Positions 1 to 10,417 are shown, counted from the stretch's first letter. The stretch: 64,000 nucleotides of DNA from Gordonia namibiensis NBRC 108229 (GCF_000298235.1 NZ_BAHE01000014.1:62001-126000); one strand, 5' to 3'. The notes: generated by a model from the sequence alone, not told the origin. Made by a program: numbers and translations.

Positions 1-125
1 TCCAGGTCGATCGTCGAGCACAGGTCCACGCCCGCATCCCCGGGATGAGCTCGGGTGGGCAACGGCAGATCGGGATCGAGGCGACGTACCGCGATGGGCG
101 GCAGAGGGGGGAGATCTGGGGTCAC
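1..125 (-). CDS. dut: dUTP diphosphatase (dUTPase), N-terminal part, cut by window edge
   Basis: Only the first 41 codons are present. The gene starts with GTG at 125 and runs off the left edge. dUTPase hydrolyses dUTP to dUMP and pyrophosphate in the cytoplasm, keeping uracil out of DNA and feeding thymidylate synthesis. The visible residues include [16 protein letters not shown], which contains conserved trimeric-dUTPase motif 1 (DAGVDL). It is divergent from the DUF3093 gene with only 23 nt between the start codons, as for dut and Rv2698 in M. tuberculosis. The catalytic Asp and C-terminal motif 5 lie outside the window. Confidence 0.85.
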   Translation of the reverse strand, partial: MTPDLPPLPPIAVRRLDPDLPLPTRAHPGDAGVDLCSTIDL

Positions 126-148
126 GCACGCAGACTACGCTGGTCAAC

Positions 149-703
149 GTGACCGCACCTCAATCGCCTGACAACACCGGCGGCACGTCGGGGACTCCGG
201 CGACGCGCCGCGACTCCGGATCCGCGGACCTCTTCGACGAGCGTCTGCACGTGCCGTGGTGGTGGTGGCCGGCCGCGGCCGTCCTGACCGGCGTGGTGGG
301 CTACGAGATCCAGTTGTCCGCCCACGGCAGCCGGTGGAGCGTGATCGGTTACGTCGTCACCGCGATCCTCTGTGTCCTGGTGCTGTGGTCGATGAGCCGC
401 ACCCGCGTCCGGGTGACCGCCGAGCGCGAACTGCAGGCGCATCGCGCGCTGCTGCCGCGGTCCGTCGTCGCCCGCGGTGCGTCGATCCCGGCGACGGCCA
501 AGAGCGCCGCGCTCGGCCGTCAGCTCGACCCCGCCGCGTACCTGGTGCACCGCTTCTGGGTGAAGACCATGGTCCTCATCGTCCTCGACGATCCCGACGA
601 CCCGACCCCCTACTGGCTGGTGTCCACCCGACGACCGGCCGAGCTGCTGGCGGCTCTCGACATCCCGGACGCCGCAGCGGACCGCCCGACGGCGACCGCC
701 TGA
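149..703 (+). CDS. DUF3093 family membrane protein
   Basis: 184 aa, GTG start. After an unstructured N-terminus of about 35 residues there is a tryptophan-rich segment (VPWWWWPAAAV) leading into two hydrophobic stretches around residues 38-55 and 63-83. A soluble C-terminal part follows. This is the DUF3093 pattern (Rv2698 type). The function is unknown; an integral membrane location is inferred. It is divergent from dut. A strong hairpin terminator follows at 733-762. The end of the gene shows a 13-nt imperfect tandem repeat across the stop codon (681-707). Confidence 0.8.
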   Translation: MTAPQSPDNTGGTSGTPATRRDSGSADLFDERLHVPWWWWPAAAVLTGVVGYEIQLSAHGSRWSVIGYVVTAILCVLVLWSMSRTRVRVTAERELQAHRALLPRSVVARGASIPATAKSAALGRQLDPAAYLVHRFWVKTMVLIVLDDPDDPTPYWLVSTRRPAELLAALDIPDAAADRPTATA

Positions 704-707
704 CGGC
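681..707 (+). repeat. imperfect 13-nt tandem repeat across the DUF3093 stop codon
   Basis: ACCGCCCGACGGC (681-693) and ACCGCCTGACGGC (695-707) differ at one base and are 14 nt apart. The second copy contains the TGA stop. It resembles the exact stop-codon repeats found at three other genes in this window, but it is weaker. Confidence 0.6.
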
Positions 708-732
708 ACCGGGGACACCACCGAGACAGACG

Positions 733-762
733 AAGGGGCCGCGCCTGATGGCGCGGCCCCTT
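733..762. terminator. bidirectional hairpin terminator between DUF3093 and DUF4193
   Basis: Perfect 13-bp GC-rich stem (AAGGGGCCGCGCC, loop TGAT, GGCGCGGCCCCTT) between convergent genes. The arms end in AA and TT, so it could work on both strands. Confidence 0.8.
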
Positions 763-837
763 CTTCGTCAGGCCCTGCCCGTCGGTGATCCGAACGTCAG
801 GGAATCGTCGTGCGCATCCGCGGGAGACCCGCGGGGA

Positions 838-1137
838 TCATGCGCAGTCGACGCAGATCAGCGAGTTGCCGTTCTCCTCGGCCAGCCGGCTGCGGTGGTA
901 GACGAGAAAGCAGCTGGTACAAGTGAATTCGTCGGCCTGCTTCGGGATGACCCGGACCGACAGTTCTTCACCGGAGAGGTCGGCACCGGGCAGTTCGAAG
1001 GACTCTGCGGTCTCGGTCTCGTCGACGTCGACGGCTGCGGACTGCGCCTCGCTCCGACGGGCCTTCAGCTCCTCGAGCGAGTCTTCGTTGAGGTCCTCGG
1101 CCTCGGTGCGTCGTGGCGCGTCGTAATCAGTAGCCAT
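838..1137 (-). CDS. DUF4193 family small zinc-ribbon-like protein
   Basis: 99 aa, the usual size for the family (Rv2699c type). The N-terminal 60 residues are acidic. The C-terminal 30 residues carry two CxxC pairs (CTSC and CVDC), which look like a zinc ribbon. The start ATG is preceded by AAGTAAGG. The family is conserved across mycolate actinobacteria next to dut, cei and sigA, but I know of no established biochemical role. Zinc binding is inferred from the cysteine spacing. Its position near sigA, like the other small zinc-ribbon proteins here, makes a link to transcription possible but unproven. Confidence 0.85.
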   Translation of the reverse strand: MATDYDAPRRTEAEDLNEDSLEELKARRSEAQSAAVDVDETETAESFELPGADLSGEELSVRVIPKQADEFTCTSCFLVYHRSRLAEENGNSLICVDCA

Positions 1138-1586
1138 TGTGTGCCTTACTTGTTGAGAGTGTGAGGGGGCGCTCTCGGTTCCGGCTTGTGGCCGTCACCC
1201 AGGGGTGGTGCGCACGACTCCGCCGGGATTGTCTAGCCGGTGGGGTCACTACAACACCGGCTCGAGCTCAATTCGTTCCCGAGAATCCGTCGTATTGTGT
1301 GACTTCGGTCACGGTTCGATTTCGGCTGCACCCCGAGTCTGGAAGCGCGGGCGCCCGAAGAATAGACCACGTCCAGTCAACCGTCAATGTGGCAACGCGA
1401 ACTTGTCCGAAATCTGGCGTTTGACGCAGGTCGGACCCGTGCGCAGGGTCACGACACGGCACCGGCGGCGAGGCTCGCGGCCGCGGCGCGGTCGACCCTC
1501 TAGAGTGTTGCGGAGATCGCGCGGGGCGTCGTTCCCGGTGAAGTACAACCGCTCGCGAAGTTCGCCCAGTGAGGAGTCGTTCCACG
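1138..1586. other. intergenic region between DUF4193 and cei (about 450 nt)
   Basis: No convincing gene. The open frames here have no ribosome binding sites and no recognisable sequence. It is less GC-rich than its surroundings and must hold the divergent promoters for DUF4193 and cei. It contains a CRP/GlxR-like palindrome at 1298-1313 and a small dyad GCGAA-G-TTCGC at 1555-1565 just ahead of cei. Confidence 0.6.
1298..1313. promoter_or_regulatory. CRP/GlxR-type binding site
   Basis: TGTGACTTCGGTCACG matches the actinobacterial cAMP-receptor consensus TGTGA-N6-TCACA at all but the last base. It lies between divergent genes, about 290 nt upstream of cei and 160 nt upstream of DUF4193. The regulated gene cannot be decided from sequence. 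Confidence 0.55.
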
Positions 1587-2279
1587 GTGGTCTCGAAGAT
1601 TACGACCGGCTACCCGACCGACGAACAGGGCCGCCCGTACCCACGCCGCCGGTATGCGCCGGCGATCATCACGGTGGTGGTCCTTCTGGTCCTCGGCGTG
1701 ATCGTCTGGGCGGTCGTGCTCGGCAGTGACGACAGCGAATCGGTCCCCACCGCCTGCAATCAGCCGTCCCCGGCAACCGCGACCGAAGCCGGTGCACCGG
1801 AGCCGGCGGAGCCGCCGGTCCTCTCCCCGGTCCCACGCGACGAGATGCTGGAGGTCGCGCCCGCCGCGCTGTCGACCTTCCAGGTCCGCGTCCTCAACGC
1901 GTCCGAGGAACGGGGCGCGGCCCGGTCGGTGTCCGAGGACCTCGCCGCCCAGGGCTTCACCCCGGCCGCCGACACCCCGTTCGCCGATGATCCCGTCTAC
2001 GTCAACCGGGATCTCAACTGCGTCGCGCAGATCCGGTTCGGCCCCGCGGGCCGCGCCTCCGCCGCGGCGACCTGGCTGGCGTTCCCGTGCGCGCAACTCG
2101 TCGACGACGGACGACGGGGCACCGCGGTCGACGTGGCACTGGGCACCTACCACTCGGGTGGTGAGCTCTCCCAGGACGCGCAGGCGGCGCTCGAAGCGCT
2201 GCGGTCGGCCGACCCGACCAACCCCGAGACCGGCGCCGATCCCGCCCTGGTGAAGGCGGTCCACTCGGCTCCGTGCTGA
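1587..2279 (+). CDS. cei: envelope integrity protein Cei-like, LytR C-terminal domain
   Basis: 230 aa from the GTG at 1587, chosen because GAGGAG lies 10 nt upstream; a GTG at 1569 would add six residues. There is a short basic cytoplasmic N-terminus (about 20 residues), one transmembrane helix near residues 24-44 (AIITVVVLLVLGVIVW), and an extracytoplasmic LytR_C domain with two cysteines in the domain and one at the C-terminus (SAPC). Rv2700 homologues are needed for envelope integrity in mycobacteria (established for that family). The exact partner is unknown. It converges on suhB with 7 nt between the stops. Confidence 0.8.
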   Translation: MVSKITTGYPTDEQGRPYPRRRYAPAIITVVVLLVLGVIVWAVVLGSDDSESVPTACNQPSPATATEAGAPEPAEPPVLSPVPRDEMLEVAPAALSTFQVRVLNASEERGAARSVSEDLAAQGFTPAADTPFADDPVYVNRDLNCVAQIRFGPAGRASAAATWLAFPCAQLVDDGRRGTAVDVALGTYHSGGELSQDAQAALEALRSADPTNPETGADPALVKAVHSAPC

Positions 2280-2286
2280 GCGCCTT

Positions 2287-3195
2287 CTAGACCAACGGTT
2301 CCCGCGCCCCGAGTTCGTCGAGCAGTCCGAGGAACTCGTCGGCGATACCCGGTGCGACGGCCACGGTGATGTGCCCCTCGTCTGCCCGCGAGTCCGGCGG
2401 CGGGGTCACCACGACCGCACCCGCCTCGGCGGCGATGAGTCCGCCCGCCGCCCAGTCCCAGGGACTCAGGCCGTGTTCGTAATGGGCGTCGACCGCGCCG
2501 GAGGCCACCATGCACAGGTCGAGGGCCGCGGCACCGATCCGTCGGATGTCACGCACCTTCGGGAGCAACTCCGCGACGATCCGACCCTGAGCGCGCCGAC
2601 GGTCGGCGGCGTAACCGAAACCCGTTGCCACGAGCGCGAGTTCCGCACGGTCGACAGGATTGCAGCGCAAGGGCACACGAGGGCCGTCACCGTCGGCGAC
2701 CCAGGCACCGCCGCCCAGGGTGGCGCCGTAGACGACCCCACGCGCCACGTCGACGACGACCCCCGCGACCGAGCGGCCGTCGACCTGCGCCGCCAGCGAC
2801 ACCGCGTAGGCGGGGACGCCGTACATGAAGTTGACCGTGCCGTCGATGGGGTCGACCACCCAGCGCACACCGGACGGGACGGCGCGACTACCGCCATGCT
2901 CCTCCCCCAGGACCTCGTCGGCGGGCCGCGCCTCGTGCAGGAGCTGCCGGATCAGGCGTTCGGTCTCGGTGTCGGCGACGGTGACCGGATCGGTTTCCGT
3001 CGACTTGGTCGACACCGGGTTGACCGTCGAGGCGGTCGAGACGGGATTCGCCGATGCCCCGTCCACCGTCGACTGCGGTGTCCCACCGAACAATTCGGGT
3101 CGGCGGCGTCGCACGTGGGCGGCCGCCTCCTGCGCCACGTCCACCGCGATGGCGGCCAGTTCGTCCACCGGAATTGTCTGATCCACGTCTTCCAT
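2287..3195 (-). CDS. suhB: inositol-1-monophosphatase (SuhB type)
   Basis: 302 aa. Mg-dependent phosphatase that removes phosphate from myo-inositol 1-phosphate, supplying inositol for phosphatidylinositol mannosides and mycothiol. Metal-binding motifs are visible: GEEHGG (E98/E99), DPIDGT (D115, D118) and a WDWAAG motif near residue 247. Residues 38-68 hold a Ser/Thr-rich insertion made partly of a nine-residue tandem duplication ([18 protein letters not shown]) just before the conserved TDPVT motif. It is convergent with cei and divergent from ppgK, as for Rv2701c. Confidence 0.9.
   Translation of the reverse strand: MEDVDQTIPVDELAAIAVDVAQEAAAHVRRRRPELFGGTPQSTVDGASANPVSTASTVNPVSTKSTETDPVTVADTETERLIRQLLHEARPADEVLGEEHGGSRAVPSGVRWVVDPIDGTVNFMYGVPAYAVSLAAQVDGRSVAGVVVDVARGVVYGATLGGGAWVADGDGPRVPLRCNPVDRAELALVATGFGYAADRRRAQGRIVAELLPKVRDIRRIGAAALDLCMVASGAVDAHYEHGLSPWDWAAGGLIAAEAGAVVVTPPPDSRADEGHITVAVAPGIADEFLGLLDELGAREPLV
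2995..3048 (-). repeat. 27-nt tandem duplication inside suhB
   Basis: Codons 50-58 and 59-67 encode NPVSTASTV and NPVSTKSTE. The two DNA copies have diverged at several bases, mostly synonymous, so the duplication is not recent. Confidence 0.7.
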
Positions 3196-3326
3196 GTCAG
3201 CACATCGGCGACCGCGACCGCTCAGGCGGTGAGGTGAAGCAACACTTCTGGAGGGATGCCGCGCGGCCGACGGCGGGCGCCGATAGCCTGATGTCGATCA
3301 CCGCCGGCCCGGAAGGAAAGTCCGCC

Positions 3327-4115
3327 ATGACCGACACGCCCGCCACCGACAGCTCGCCGACCCCGACGAATCTGGGGTTCGGCGTCGACGTCGGCGGCTC
3401 CGGGATCAAGGGCGGCATCGTCGATCTCGACACCGGTGAACTCGTCGGCGATCGATTCAAGGTGCTCACCCCGCAGCCGGCCACCCCGGAGGCGGTGGCG
3501 GCGGCGGTCGCCGAGGTCGTCGCCCATTTCGACTGGGCCGGTCCGGTCGGCATCACCCTCCCCGGTGTGGTCACCGAGGGCATCATGCGGACCGCCGCGA
3601 ACATCGACAAGGCGTGGATCGGCACCGACGTCTACGAGCTGTTCAGCCGCCACCTGGGGGGTCGCGCGGTCTCGGTGCTCAACGACGCCGACGCGGCCGG
3701 GATGGCCGAGGACGCCTACGGCGCGGGCAAGGGCGTGGACGGCGTGGTGATGTTGCTGACGTTCGGCACCGGCATCGGCTCGGCGATCCTCATCAACGGC
3801 AACCTCGTGCCCAACACCGAGCTGGGTCACATGCAGGTCGGCAAGAAGGAGGCCGAACATCAGGCGTCCTCACGGGTCAAGGAGGACAAGGACTGGTCCT
3901 ACGAGAAATGGACCGAGAAGGTGTCCGACGTCCTCAAGGCCTATGAGGCACTGTTCTGGCCCAAGCTGTTCATCGCCGGCGGCGGCATCAGCCGCAAGGC
4001 CGACAAGTGGATTCCGCTGCTCACCAACAAGACCCCGGTCGTGCCCGCCACGCTGCAGAACACCGCCGGTATCGTCGGCGCGGCGATGGCGGTCTCACAG
4101 GGCATCAAAACCTAG
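3327..4115 (+). CDS. ppgK: polyphosphate glucokinase
   Basis: 262 aa from the ATG at 3327 (GGAAGGAAAG upstream). An ATG at 3291 is possible but lacks a ribosome binding site, and the family is about 265 aa. PpgK is a cytoplasmic ROK-family kinase that phosphorylates glucose with inorganic polyphosphate or ATP. The phosphate-binding motif [12 protein letters not shown] (about residues 17-28), a catalytic-region LNDADAAG and [10 protein letters not shown] are present. It is followed by sigA in the same direction, as Rv2702-Rv2703. Confidence 0.92.
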   Translation: MTDTPATDSSPTPTNLGFGVDVGGSGIKGGIVDLDTGELVGDRFKVLTPQPATPEAVAAAVAEVVAHFDWAGPVGITLPGVVTEGIMRTAANIDKAWIGTDVYELFSRHLGGRAVSVLNDADAAGMAEDAYGAGKGVDGVVMLLTFGTGIGSAILINGNLVPNTELGHMQVGKKEAEHQASSRVKEDKDWSYEKWTEKVSDVLKAYEALFWPKLFIAGGGISRKADKWIPLLTNKTPVVPATLQNTAGIVGAAMAVSQGIKT

Positions 4116-4157
4116 ACCGCGCCTGGATTGACCAGGGCTTTGTCACATCGGGTGAGC

Positions 4158-4172
4158 CGATGTCGTTACAAT
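4158..4172 (+). promoter_or_regulatory. putative sigA promoter (-10 TACAAT)
   Basis: CGATGTCGTTACAAT ends in the -10-like hexamer TACAAT (4167-4172), giving a predicted start near 4179 and a leader of about 115 nt. The hexamer overlaps the upstream in-frame ATG at 4171, which argues against that ATG as the translation start. The first 13 nt recur exactly upstream of the PAC2 gene (19076-19088). Confidence 0.45.
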
Positions 4173-4293
4173 GGTCGTCACCGGTCATCTGAACCGAGAA
4201 ACCAAGCCCTTGTCCACGGTGGCTCGTGCTGCCGTGTCACGTCTCACAAGACCCGACAAAGACTCCGCAGAAGAGAAGTTCGAAAGGTTGTAC

Positions 4294-5721
<1,428 letters not shown>

Positions 5722-5734
5722 TCACACGCACGCC

Positions 5735-5775
5735 CCTTCGCCCCCGTTGCCGTCACCCGGCGACGGGGGCGAAGG
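5735..5775. terminator. hairpin terminator after sigA
   Basis: About 18 bp of stem (CCTTCGCCCCCGTTGCCG against CGGCGACGGGGGCGAAGG, one G-U pair) with a 5-nt loop. It overlaps the 3' end of the convergent DUF952 gene and could serve both. Confidence 0.75.
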
Positions 5776-6115
5776 CGTTGTCGGGGCCTGGTCGTAGCTC
5801 TCGGACGTCGACGACCGCGTCGACGGGCAGAGGCCCGTACAGGTGCGGGAAGAGGATCGATTCGGGGTCGGTCGGCACTCCCGGCTCCCAGCGCACCTCG
5901 GCACCGAGGCGGGCCGGGTCGAGGATGAGGAGCAGGATGTCATGACGCCCGACGAACAGCCGGTTGGCCGGCAGGTGGACCTGTTGCGGGGTCGACAGAT
6001 GCACGAACCCGACCTCGTCGAGCGACGGCGGCCGCACGTGTGTCCCATGGCGCGCCTCGGCCCAGTCCGAGGCCGGGATGACATGGGTCAGAACGGGAGA
6101 TCCGGGTGCTGCCAT
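5753..6115 (-). CDS. DUF952 family protein
   Basis: 120 aa from the ATG at 6115; a TTG at 6151 would add 12 residues. Neither start has a strong ribosome binding site. The family pattern is clear: ITPASDW-like start (VIPASDWAEA), GFVHLSTPQQV, and WEPG...FPHLYGPLPVDAV. DUF952 proteins are small soluble proteins of unknown function. It converges on sigA, and its stop lies within the shared terminator hairpin. Confidence 0.8.
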   Translation of the reverse strand: MAAPGSPVLTHVIPASDWAEARHGTHVRPPSLDEVGFVHLSTPQQVHLPANRLFVGRHDILLLILDPARLGAEVRWEPGVPTDPESILFPHLYGPLPVDAVVDVRELRPGPDNAFAPVAG

Positions 6116-6436
6116 CCGCACATGAAGCCCGATGCACCCGAGTTCCGTCAAGTGTTGTCCACGCCACGGGTTCTCGGTCGGCCCGGTCGCGGTGTCGTCG
6201 GTACCGTGGAGTCAGACGCGTCCGCTGATCAGCCGCCGACCCCGGATGGCTGATTTCGGGAGACGTTGTCGGATTGTTGCCGAAGGTAAACGGTGAGTGA
6301 CGACACACCGATAGCACCTGCCGGAACAATACGAAGCCGCCGAGCGTCTGACAGAGTGAGGTTGACGCATCGCCCGGATGTGTCGGCTCGAAGGGAAGGC
6401 GTCCGGACACCGGCGCCGGACCGGGACGGAGGAACC

Positions 6437-6646
6437 ATGACTGACATCGCCACCACCACAGCCCCGATCTACCTACCGCTCACCGCCGCCGATCGCTGTG
6501 ATCGTTGCGGCGCCGCAGCCAAGGTACGAGCCGTCCTGCCCAAGGGCGGCGAGCTTCTCTTCTGCCGTCATCACTTCAACGAGCACGAAGCCCGACTGGT
6601 GGAGCTCAGCGCCACCGTGGTCGAAGCCGAGGGCGAGCTGGTCTGA
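6437..6646 (+). CDS. small zinc-ribbon protein, DUF7455-like
   Basis: 69 aa with a strong GGAGG site before the ATG. The centre holds CDRCG and FCRHHFNEH, a CxxC plus CxxHxxxH-type arrangement that should bind one zinc (inferred). The family is widespread in actinobacteria near sigA, with no established function known to me. The roughly 320-nt region upstream (6116-6436) has no other gene. It contains a weak CGGAAC-N17-CGTC arrangement near 6321-6348 that could be an ECF-type promoter, at low confidence. A convergent terminator follows at 6687-6715. Confidence 0.85.
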   Translation: MTDIATTTAPIYLPLTAADRCDRCGAAAKVRAVLPKGGELLFCRHHFNEHEARLVELSATVVEAEGELV

Positions 6647-6686
6647 CACTCGTCATGGCCTGACGGGCGAGCCACAGACGACGAAA

Positions 6687-6715
6687 GAACCCGGCCGGAT
6701 CATCCGGCCGGGTTC
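6687..6715. terminator. bidirectional hairpin terminator
   Basis: Perfect 13-bp stem (GAACCCGGCCGGA, loop TCA, TCCGGCCGGGTTC) between the convergent DUF7455-like gene and the SF2 helicase. Confidence 0.8.
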
Positions 6716-6736
6716 TCTCGTGTCCGGGTTCGGCGC

Positions 6737-8491
6737 TCAGCGCCACGTCCGCAGTGCGGCGATGCGTTCCTTCAGCTGCTCGGCGGTGGCCATCGCCGTG
6801 GGCGGACCACCCAGGCGGGTCCGGAGCTCGTTGTGCACCATGCCGTGGGGCTTTCCGGTGCGGTGATGATGCATGGCGACCAGGGTGTTGAGTTCCTTGC
6901 GCAACGCGTGCAGGTTCTCCCCGGTGGTGCCGGGGGCACGCCCGGGATCCGGGGTTTCGGACTTGGGCTCGGCCGGGGTGGACCGGGCGACGACCTGCTC
7001 GGCCTGGCGCTTCTGCAGCAGGGCACGCACCTGATCGGCATCGAGCAGCCCCGGCAGGCCGAGGTAATCGGATTCCTCGTCGCTCCCGGCGAAGGTCGCA
7101 GTGCCGAACGACGCGCCGTCGAAGATGACCTGGTCGAGTTCGGCGTCGGCGTGCAACGACTGGAATGCCGGCTCGTCCTCCCCCGGTTCGTCCTTCTGCT
7201 TGTTCGCGTCGATGAGCAGCTGGTCGTCGAGGCCGTCGCTCTCGCGATGCGGCTTGCCGAGGACGTGGTCGCGCTGGGCCTCCATCTGGCTGGCGAGGTC
7301 GAGGAGCACGGGGACCGACGGCAGGAACACGCTGGCGGTCTCGCCGGGGCGCCGCGACCGCACGAAGCGACCGATCGCCTGCGCGAAGAACAGCGGGGTC
7401 GACGAGCTGGTGGCGTAGACACCGACCGCGAGCCGCGGCACGTCGACGCCCTCGGACACCATGCGCACCGCGATCATCCACTCGTCTTTCGACGCGGAGA
7501 ACTCGGCGATCCGTGACGAGGACTTGGGGTCGTCGGAGAGGACCAGGGTCGGCTGCTTGCCGGTGATGGCGGTGAGCAGTTCGGCGTAGTCGCGGGCGGT
7601 CGACTGGTCGGTCGCGATGACCAGGCCGCCGGCATCGGGCATCCCGCTCGCACGCAGCTGGCCGAGGCGGGTGTGCGCCGCGGTGAGGACCGCGGGAATC
7701 CAGTCGCCGTGCGGGTCGAGGGCGGTCCGCCAGGCGCGGGCGGTGTGTTCGGCCGACAGCGGCTCACCGAGCCGCGCGGTGAACTCCTCGCCGGCGCTGG
7801 TCCGCCAGCTCGCCTCGCCGGAGTACGCCAGGAACACCACGGGTCGGACGACGCCGTCCTTCAGCGCGTCGGCGTAACCGTAGGTGTGATCGGCCTTGGA
7901 ACGCTGGTGTCCGCCGGCCTCGGCCTCGTAGACGACGAACGGGATCGGCGAGTCGTCGGAGCGGAACGGCGTACCGGTGAGCAGCAGGCGGCGTTCGGCG
8001 TCGTCGAAGGCCTCGCGGATCGCGTCACCCCACGACTTCGCGTCACCGCCGTGATGGATCTCGTCGAGGATGACCAGGGTCCGGCGGTTCTCGGTGCGGA
8101 CGCGGTGTTTGGTGGGGTGCGCGGCGACCTGCGCGTAGGTGAGGACGACTCCGTTGTAGTCGGAGCTGGTCTGACCGGTCGAGTTGGAGAAGTGCGAGTC
8201 CAGGGCGATGCCCACGCGCGCCGCGGCCTCCGCCCACTGGTGCTTGAGGTGTTCGGTGGGCGCCACGACGGTGATCTGCTCGACGGTGCGATCGTCGAGC
8301 AGTTCGCGGGCGACACGCAGGCCGAACGTCGTCTTGCCTGCGCCGGGCGTCGCGACCGCGAGGAAGTCCTTCGGCTTGCGCGTGAGGTACTTGGTCAGCG
8401 CGCGGCGCTGCCAGGCTCGGAGCGATCCGAGGTTGGGAGCGGCGGTTCCAGAGGTGTTGGTGGTGCTGGTGGAGGGTTCGGCGGACGTCAC
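6737..8491 (-). CDS. DEAD/DEAH-box (SF2) helicase
   Basis: 584 aa from the GTG at 8491, which has AGGAG eight nt upstream; the open frame extends further but without a start signal. Motifs in order: Q-like RAWQRRAL, Walker A ATPGAGKTT (47-55), motif II DEIH (143-146) and motif III LLTGTPFRS. In the second RecA-like domain, motif V/VI-type sequence QAIGRFVRSRRPGE is present. It is of the UvsW/RadD-like SF2 class that acts on nucleic acids with ATP. The substrate is not evident. The C-terminal 120 residues form a charged helical tail. It is divergent from the BrkB gene. Confidence 0.85.
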   Translation of the reverse strand: MTSAEPSTSTTNTSGTAAPNLGSLRAWQRRALTKYLTRKPKDFLAVATPGAGKTTFGLRVARELLDDRTVEQITVVAPTEHLKHQWAEAAARVGIALDSHFSNSTGQTSSDYNGVVLTYAQVAAHPTKHRVRTENRRTLVILDEIHHGGDAKSWGDAIREAFDDAERRLLLTGTPFRSDDSPIPFVVYEAEAGGHQRSKADHTYGYADALKDGVVRPVVFLAYSGEASWRTSAGEEFTARLGEPLSAEHTARAWRTALDPHGDWIPAVLTAAHTRLGQLRASGMPDAGGLVIATDQSTARDYAELLTAITGKQPTLVLSDDPKSSSRIAEFSASKDEWMIAVRMVSEGVDVPRLAVGVYATSSSTPLFFAQAIGRFVRSRRPGETASVFLPSVPVLLDLASQMEAQRDHVLGKPHRESDGLDDQLLIDANKQKDEPGEDEPAFQSLHADAELDQVIFDGASFGTATFAGSDEESDYLGLPGLLDADQVRALLQKRQAEQVVARSTPAEPKSETPDPGRAPGTTGENLHALRKELNTLVAMHHHRTGKPHGMVHNELRTRLGGPPTAMATAEQLKERIAALRTWR

Positions 8492-8759
8492 GTGTGTGTT
8501 GCTCCTGACGGCGTACGGATTCCCTACCGGGCATGAAATGACCCCTCGCGTTGGGAGGACCCGCGCCGAAGGGGACCCGGCAATCGTACCGCCGGGCCGC
8601 CCCCACGCCCGCATCGCGACACCCCCTCGTCGCGGCTCGGCGACACCGGCGTGGACATCGCCGTGTGGTCACTCCGAACGACGCGCCTGGTGACCCGGGT
8701 ACCCTTTGCGGCCTTCGATCGGGGATATTGAACTCATCACAACGCGAAAGAGGAACCCG

Positions 8760-10013
8760 GTGCCACTGACCGACGACGCGACGTCGCCGGTTGTTGCCGT
8801 GCGCCCGAATCCGTCGAGCGCGGTGACCGCTCCGCTCGACACCTCGACCCGGACGCCGCGCCGGCCGGCCCCGCTCGCCGGCGACACCGACGTTCCCGGT
8901 GCCACCGCACCCGCCTCCCGTGATGTCGCGGTCGTGAAGAAGCCCGAGGGCGTCGACGAACCCGTCCCGGCGAACGGCACGAAGGAGGCTTCAGACTCGG
9001 ACGACGCGGAAAACGAACCCGGCCCCCCGGTACTGCCCAACATGCACCGGGTGGTGTGGCGGACGATCGTGAAGTCCTGGGACGACGGGATCATCGGCTG
9101 GGCAGCGCAGGCCGCGTTCTGGCAGGCACTGTCCCTGCCCCCGTTGCTGCTCGGGCTGCTCGGTTCGGTCGGTTACGTCGCGGGCTGGTTCGGACCCGGC
9201 ACCGTCGACATCGTCTACGACCGCATCATCGAGTTCGCGCAGCGCACCTTCACCGAGACGGTGGTCGACGATCTGATCACCCCGACCGTGGACAGCGTCC
9301 TGGGGCGGGGCCGCATCGGACTCATGTCGGTCGGCTTCATCCTGTCGCTGTGGGCAGGCTCGTCGGCGATGTCGTGCTTCATCGCCTCCATCGCCAAGGC
9401 CCATGACCAGCACGAGGTGCGGAATCCGGTATGGCAGCGGTTCTTCGCGCTGTTCCTCTACGTCGGGTTCTTGTTCGTCGCGGTGTTCCTGCTGCCGCTG
9501 GTGGCACTCGGACCGAACTACCTGCGGGCGATCGTCCCGGAGTCGTGGGGGTCGTTCGTGACGACACTCATCGACTACGGCTACTTCCCGTTCGTCGCCG
9601 TGCTGCTGCTGTTCGTGCTCACCACGCTCTACCACCTGGCGCTGCCCAATCCGCTGCCGTGGCACCGGCTCATCGGCGGCGCGATCGTCGCGGGCGTGTT
9701 CTTCTGGGTTGCGAGCTACGTGCTGCGGATCTACCTGACCAAGATCACCGAGGCGGGTGTGTCCTACGGGGCGCTGGCGACACCGATCGCCTTCCTGCTG
9801 TTCACCTTCTCGCTCGGCTTCGGCATCGTCATCGGAGCCGAGTTCAACGCCGCCGTGCAACAGTTCTGGCCGGCCAAGGCGTCCACGACGACCCAGGTCC
9901 GGCACTGGGTCAACTCGCAGACCTCCGACCTCACCGGTCAGCTCAAGACGATTCCCGACCGGTTGTCGTCGGGACCGATCCGACGCCCCACGCGCGACCG
10001 CGGGGGCGACTGA
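8760..10013 (+). CDS. YihY/BrkB family inner membrane protein
   Basis: 417 aa from the GTG at 8760 (AAGAGGA upstream). An upstream TTG at 8706 is less likely. Residues 1-95 are a Pro/Thr/Asp-rich cytoplasmic segment. Several transmembrane helices follow, with family signatures WAAQAAFWQALSLPPLLLGLLG near residue 115 and YGALATPIAFLLFTFSLGFGIVIGAEFNA near the C-terminus. A charged tail ends the protein. YihY/BrkB proteins are transporters or envelope proteins of uncertain substrate; older RNase BN labels for the family are considered wrong. It is convergent with DUF3039. Confidence 0.85.
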   Translation: MPLTDDATSPVVAVRPNPSSAVTAPLDTSTRTPRRPAPLAGDTDVPGATAPASRDVAVVKKPEGVDEPVPANGTKEASDSDDAENEPGPPVLPNMHRVVWRTIVKSWDDGIIGWAAQAAFWQALSLPPLLLGLLGSVGYVAGWFGPGTVDIVYDRIIEFAQRTFTETVVDDLITPTVDSVLGRGRIGLMSVGFILSLWAGSSAMSCFIASIAKAHDQHEVRNPVWQRFFALFLYVGFLFVAVFLLPLVALGPNYLRAIVPESWGSFVTTLIDYGYFPFVAVLLLFVLTTLYHLALPNPLPWHRLIGGAIVAGVFFWVASYVLRIYLTKITEAGVSYGALATPIAFLLFTFSLGFGIVIGAEFNAAVQQFWPAKASTTTQVRHWVNSQTSDLTGQLKTIPDRLSSGPIRRPTRDRGGD

Positions 10014-10033
10014 CCGGCCCCGGCGACCCCTCG

Positions 10034-10306
10034 CTACTTGCGCAGCTTGGCGTAGATCTTCTTGCACTTGGGGCACACCGGCGAACCCGGCTTGGCCGCC
10101 CGGGTCACCGGGAAGGTCTCGCCGCAGAGCGCGACCACGTGGCTGCCCATCACGGCACTCTCCGCGATCTTGTCCTTTTTGACGTAGTGGAAGAACTTGG
10201 GCCGGTCGTCGTCACTGCCGTCGGTGGCGTCGGCGTCGGACCTCTCGTCGGTCTCGGTGTCGGTCCACTCGTCGAGATCGGGGCGTTCGATGGTTTCAGT
10301 TGCCAT
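10034..10306 (-). CDS. DUF3039 family small zinc-ribbon protein
   Basis: 90 aa from the ATG at 10306; a GTG at 10324 is an alternative and neither has a good ribosome binding site. The N-terminus is acidic. The C-terminal half is the conserved domain: PKFFHYVKKDKI, HVVALCGE and PVCPKCKKIY, with His and three Cys placed to bind zinc (inferred). It is the Rv2708c type, located beside DUF3099 and sigB as in mycobacteria. Function unknown. Confidence 0.85.
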   Translation of the reverse strand: MATETIERPDLDEWTDTETDERSDADATDGSDDDRPKFFHYVKKDKIAESAVMGSHVVALCGETFPVTRAAKPGSPVCPKCKKIYAKLRK

Positions 10307-10417
10307 TGCTCTATTGTGCGTCACCGGGGAACCGCGAGCACAGGTGCCCGGAATCCGTCAGTGCAATGAGCAACCGAAAGTGGGACAGTGGAGAGGGTGT
10401 TCGAACAAAGGGATTCC

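Noticed and set aside
4209-4217. TTGTCCACG as a DnaA box before sigA
   Set aside because: One mismatch, single copy and within the leader; not more convincing than chance. The same holds for a copy near 6155.
10321-10350. GGGAAC near 10327 as a second ECF promoter for DUF3099
   Set aside because: No CGTT-like -10 at 16-18 nt; the nearest CGTC is 23 nt away.
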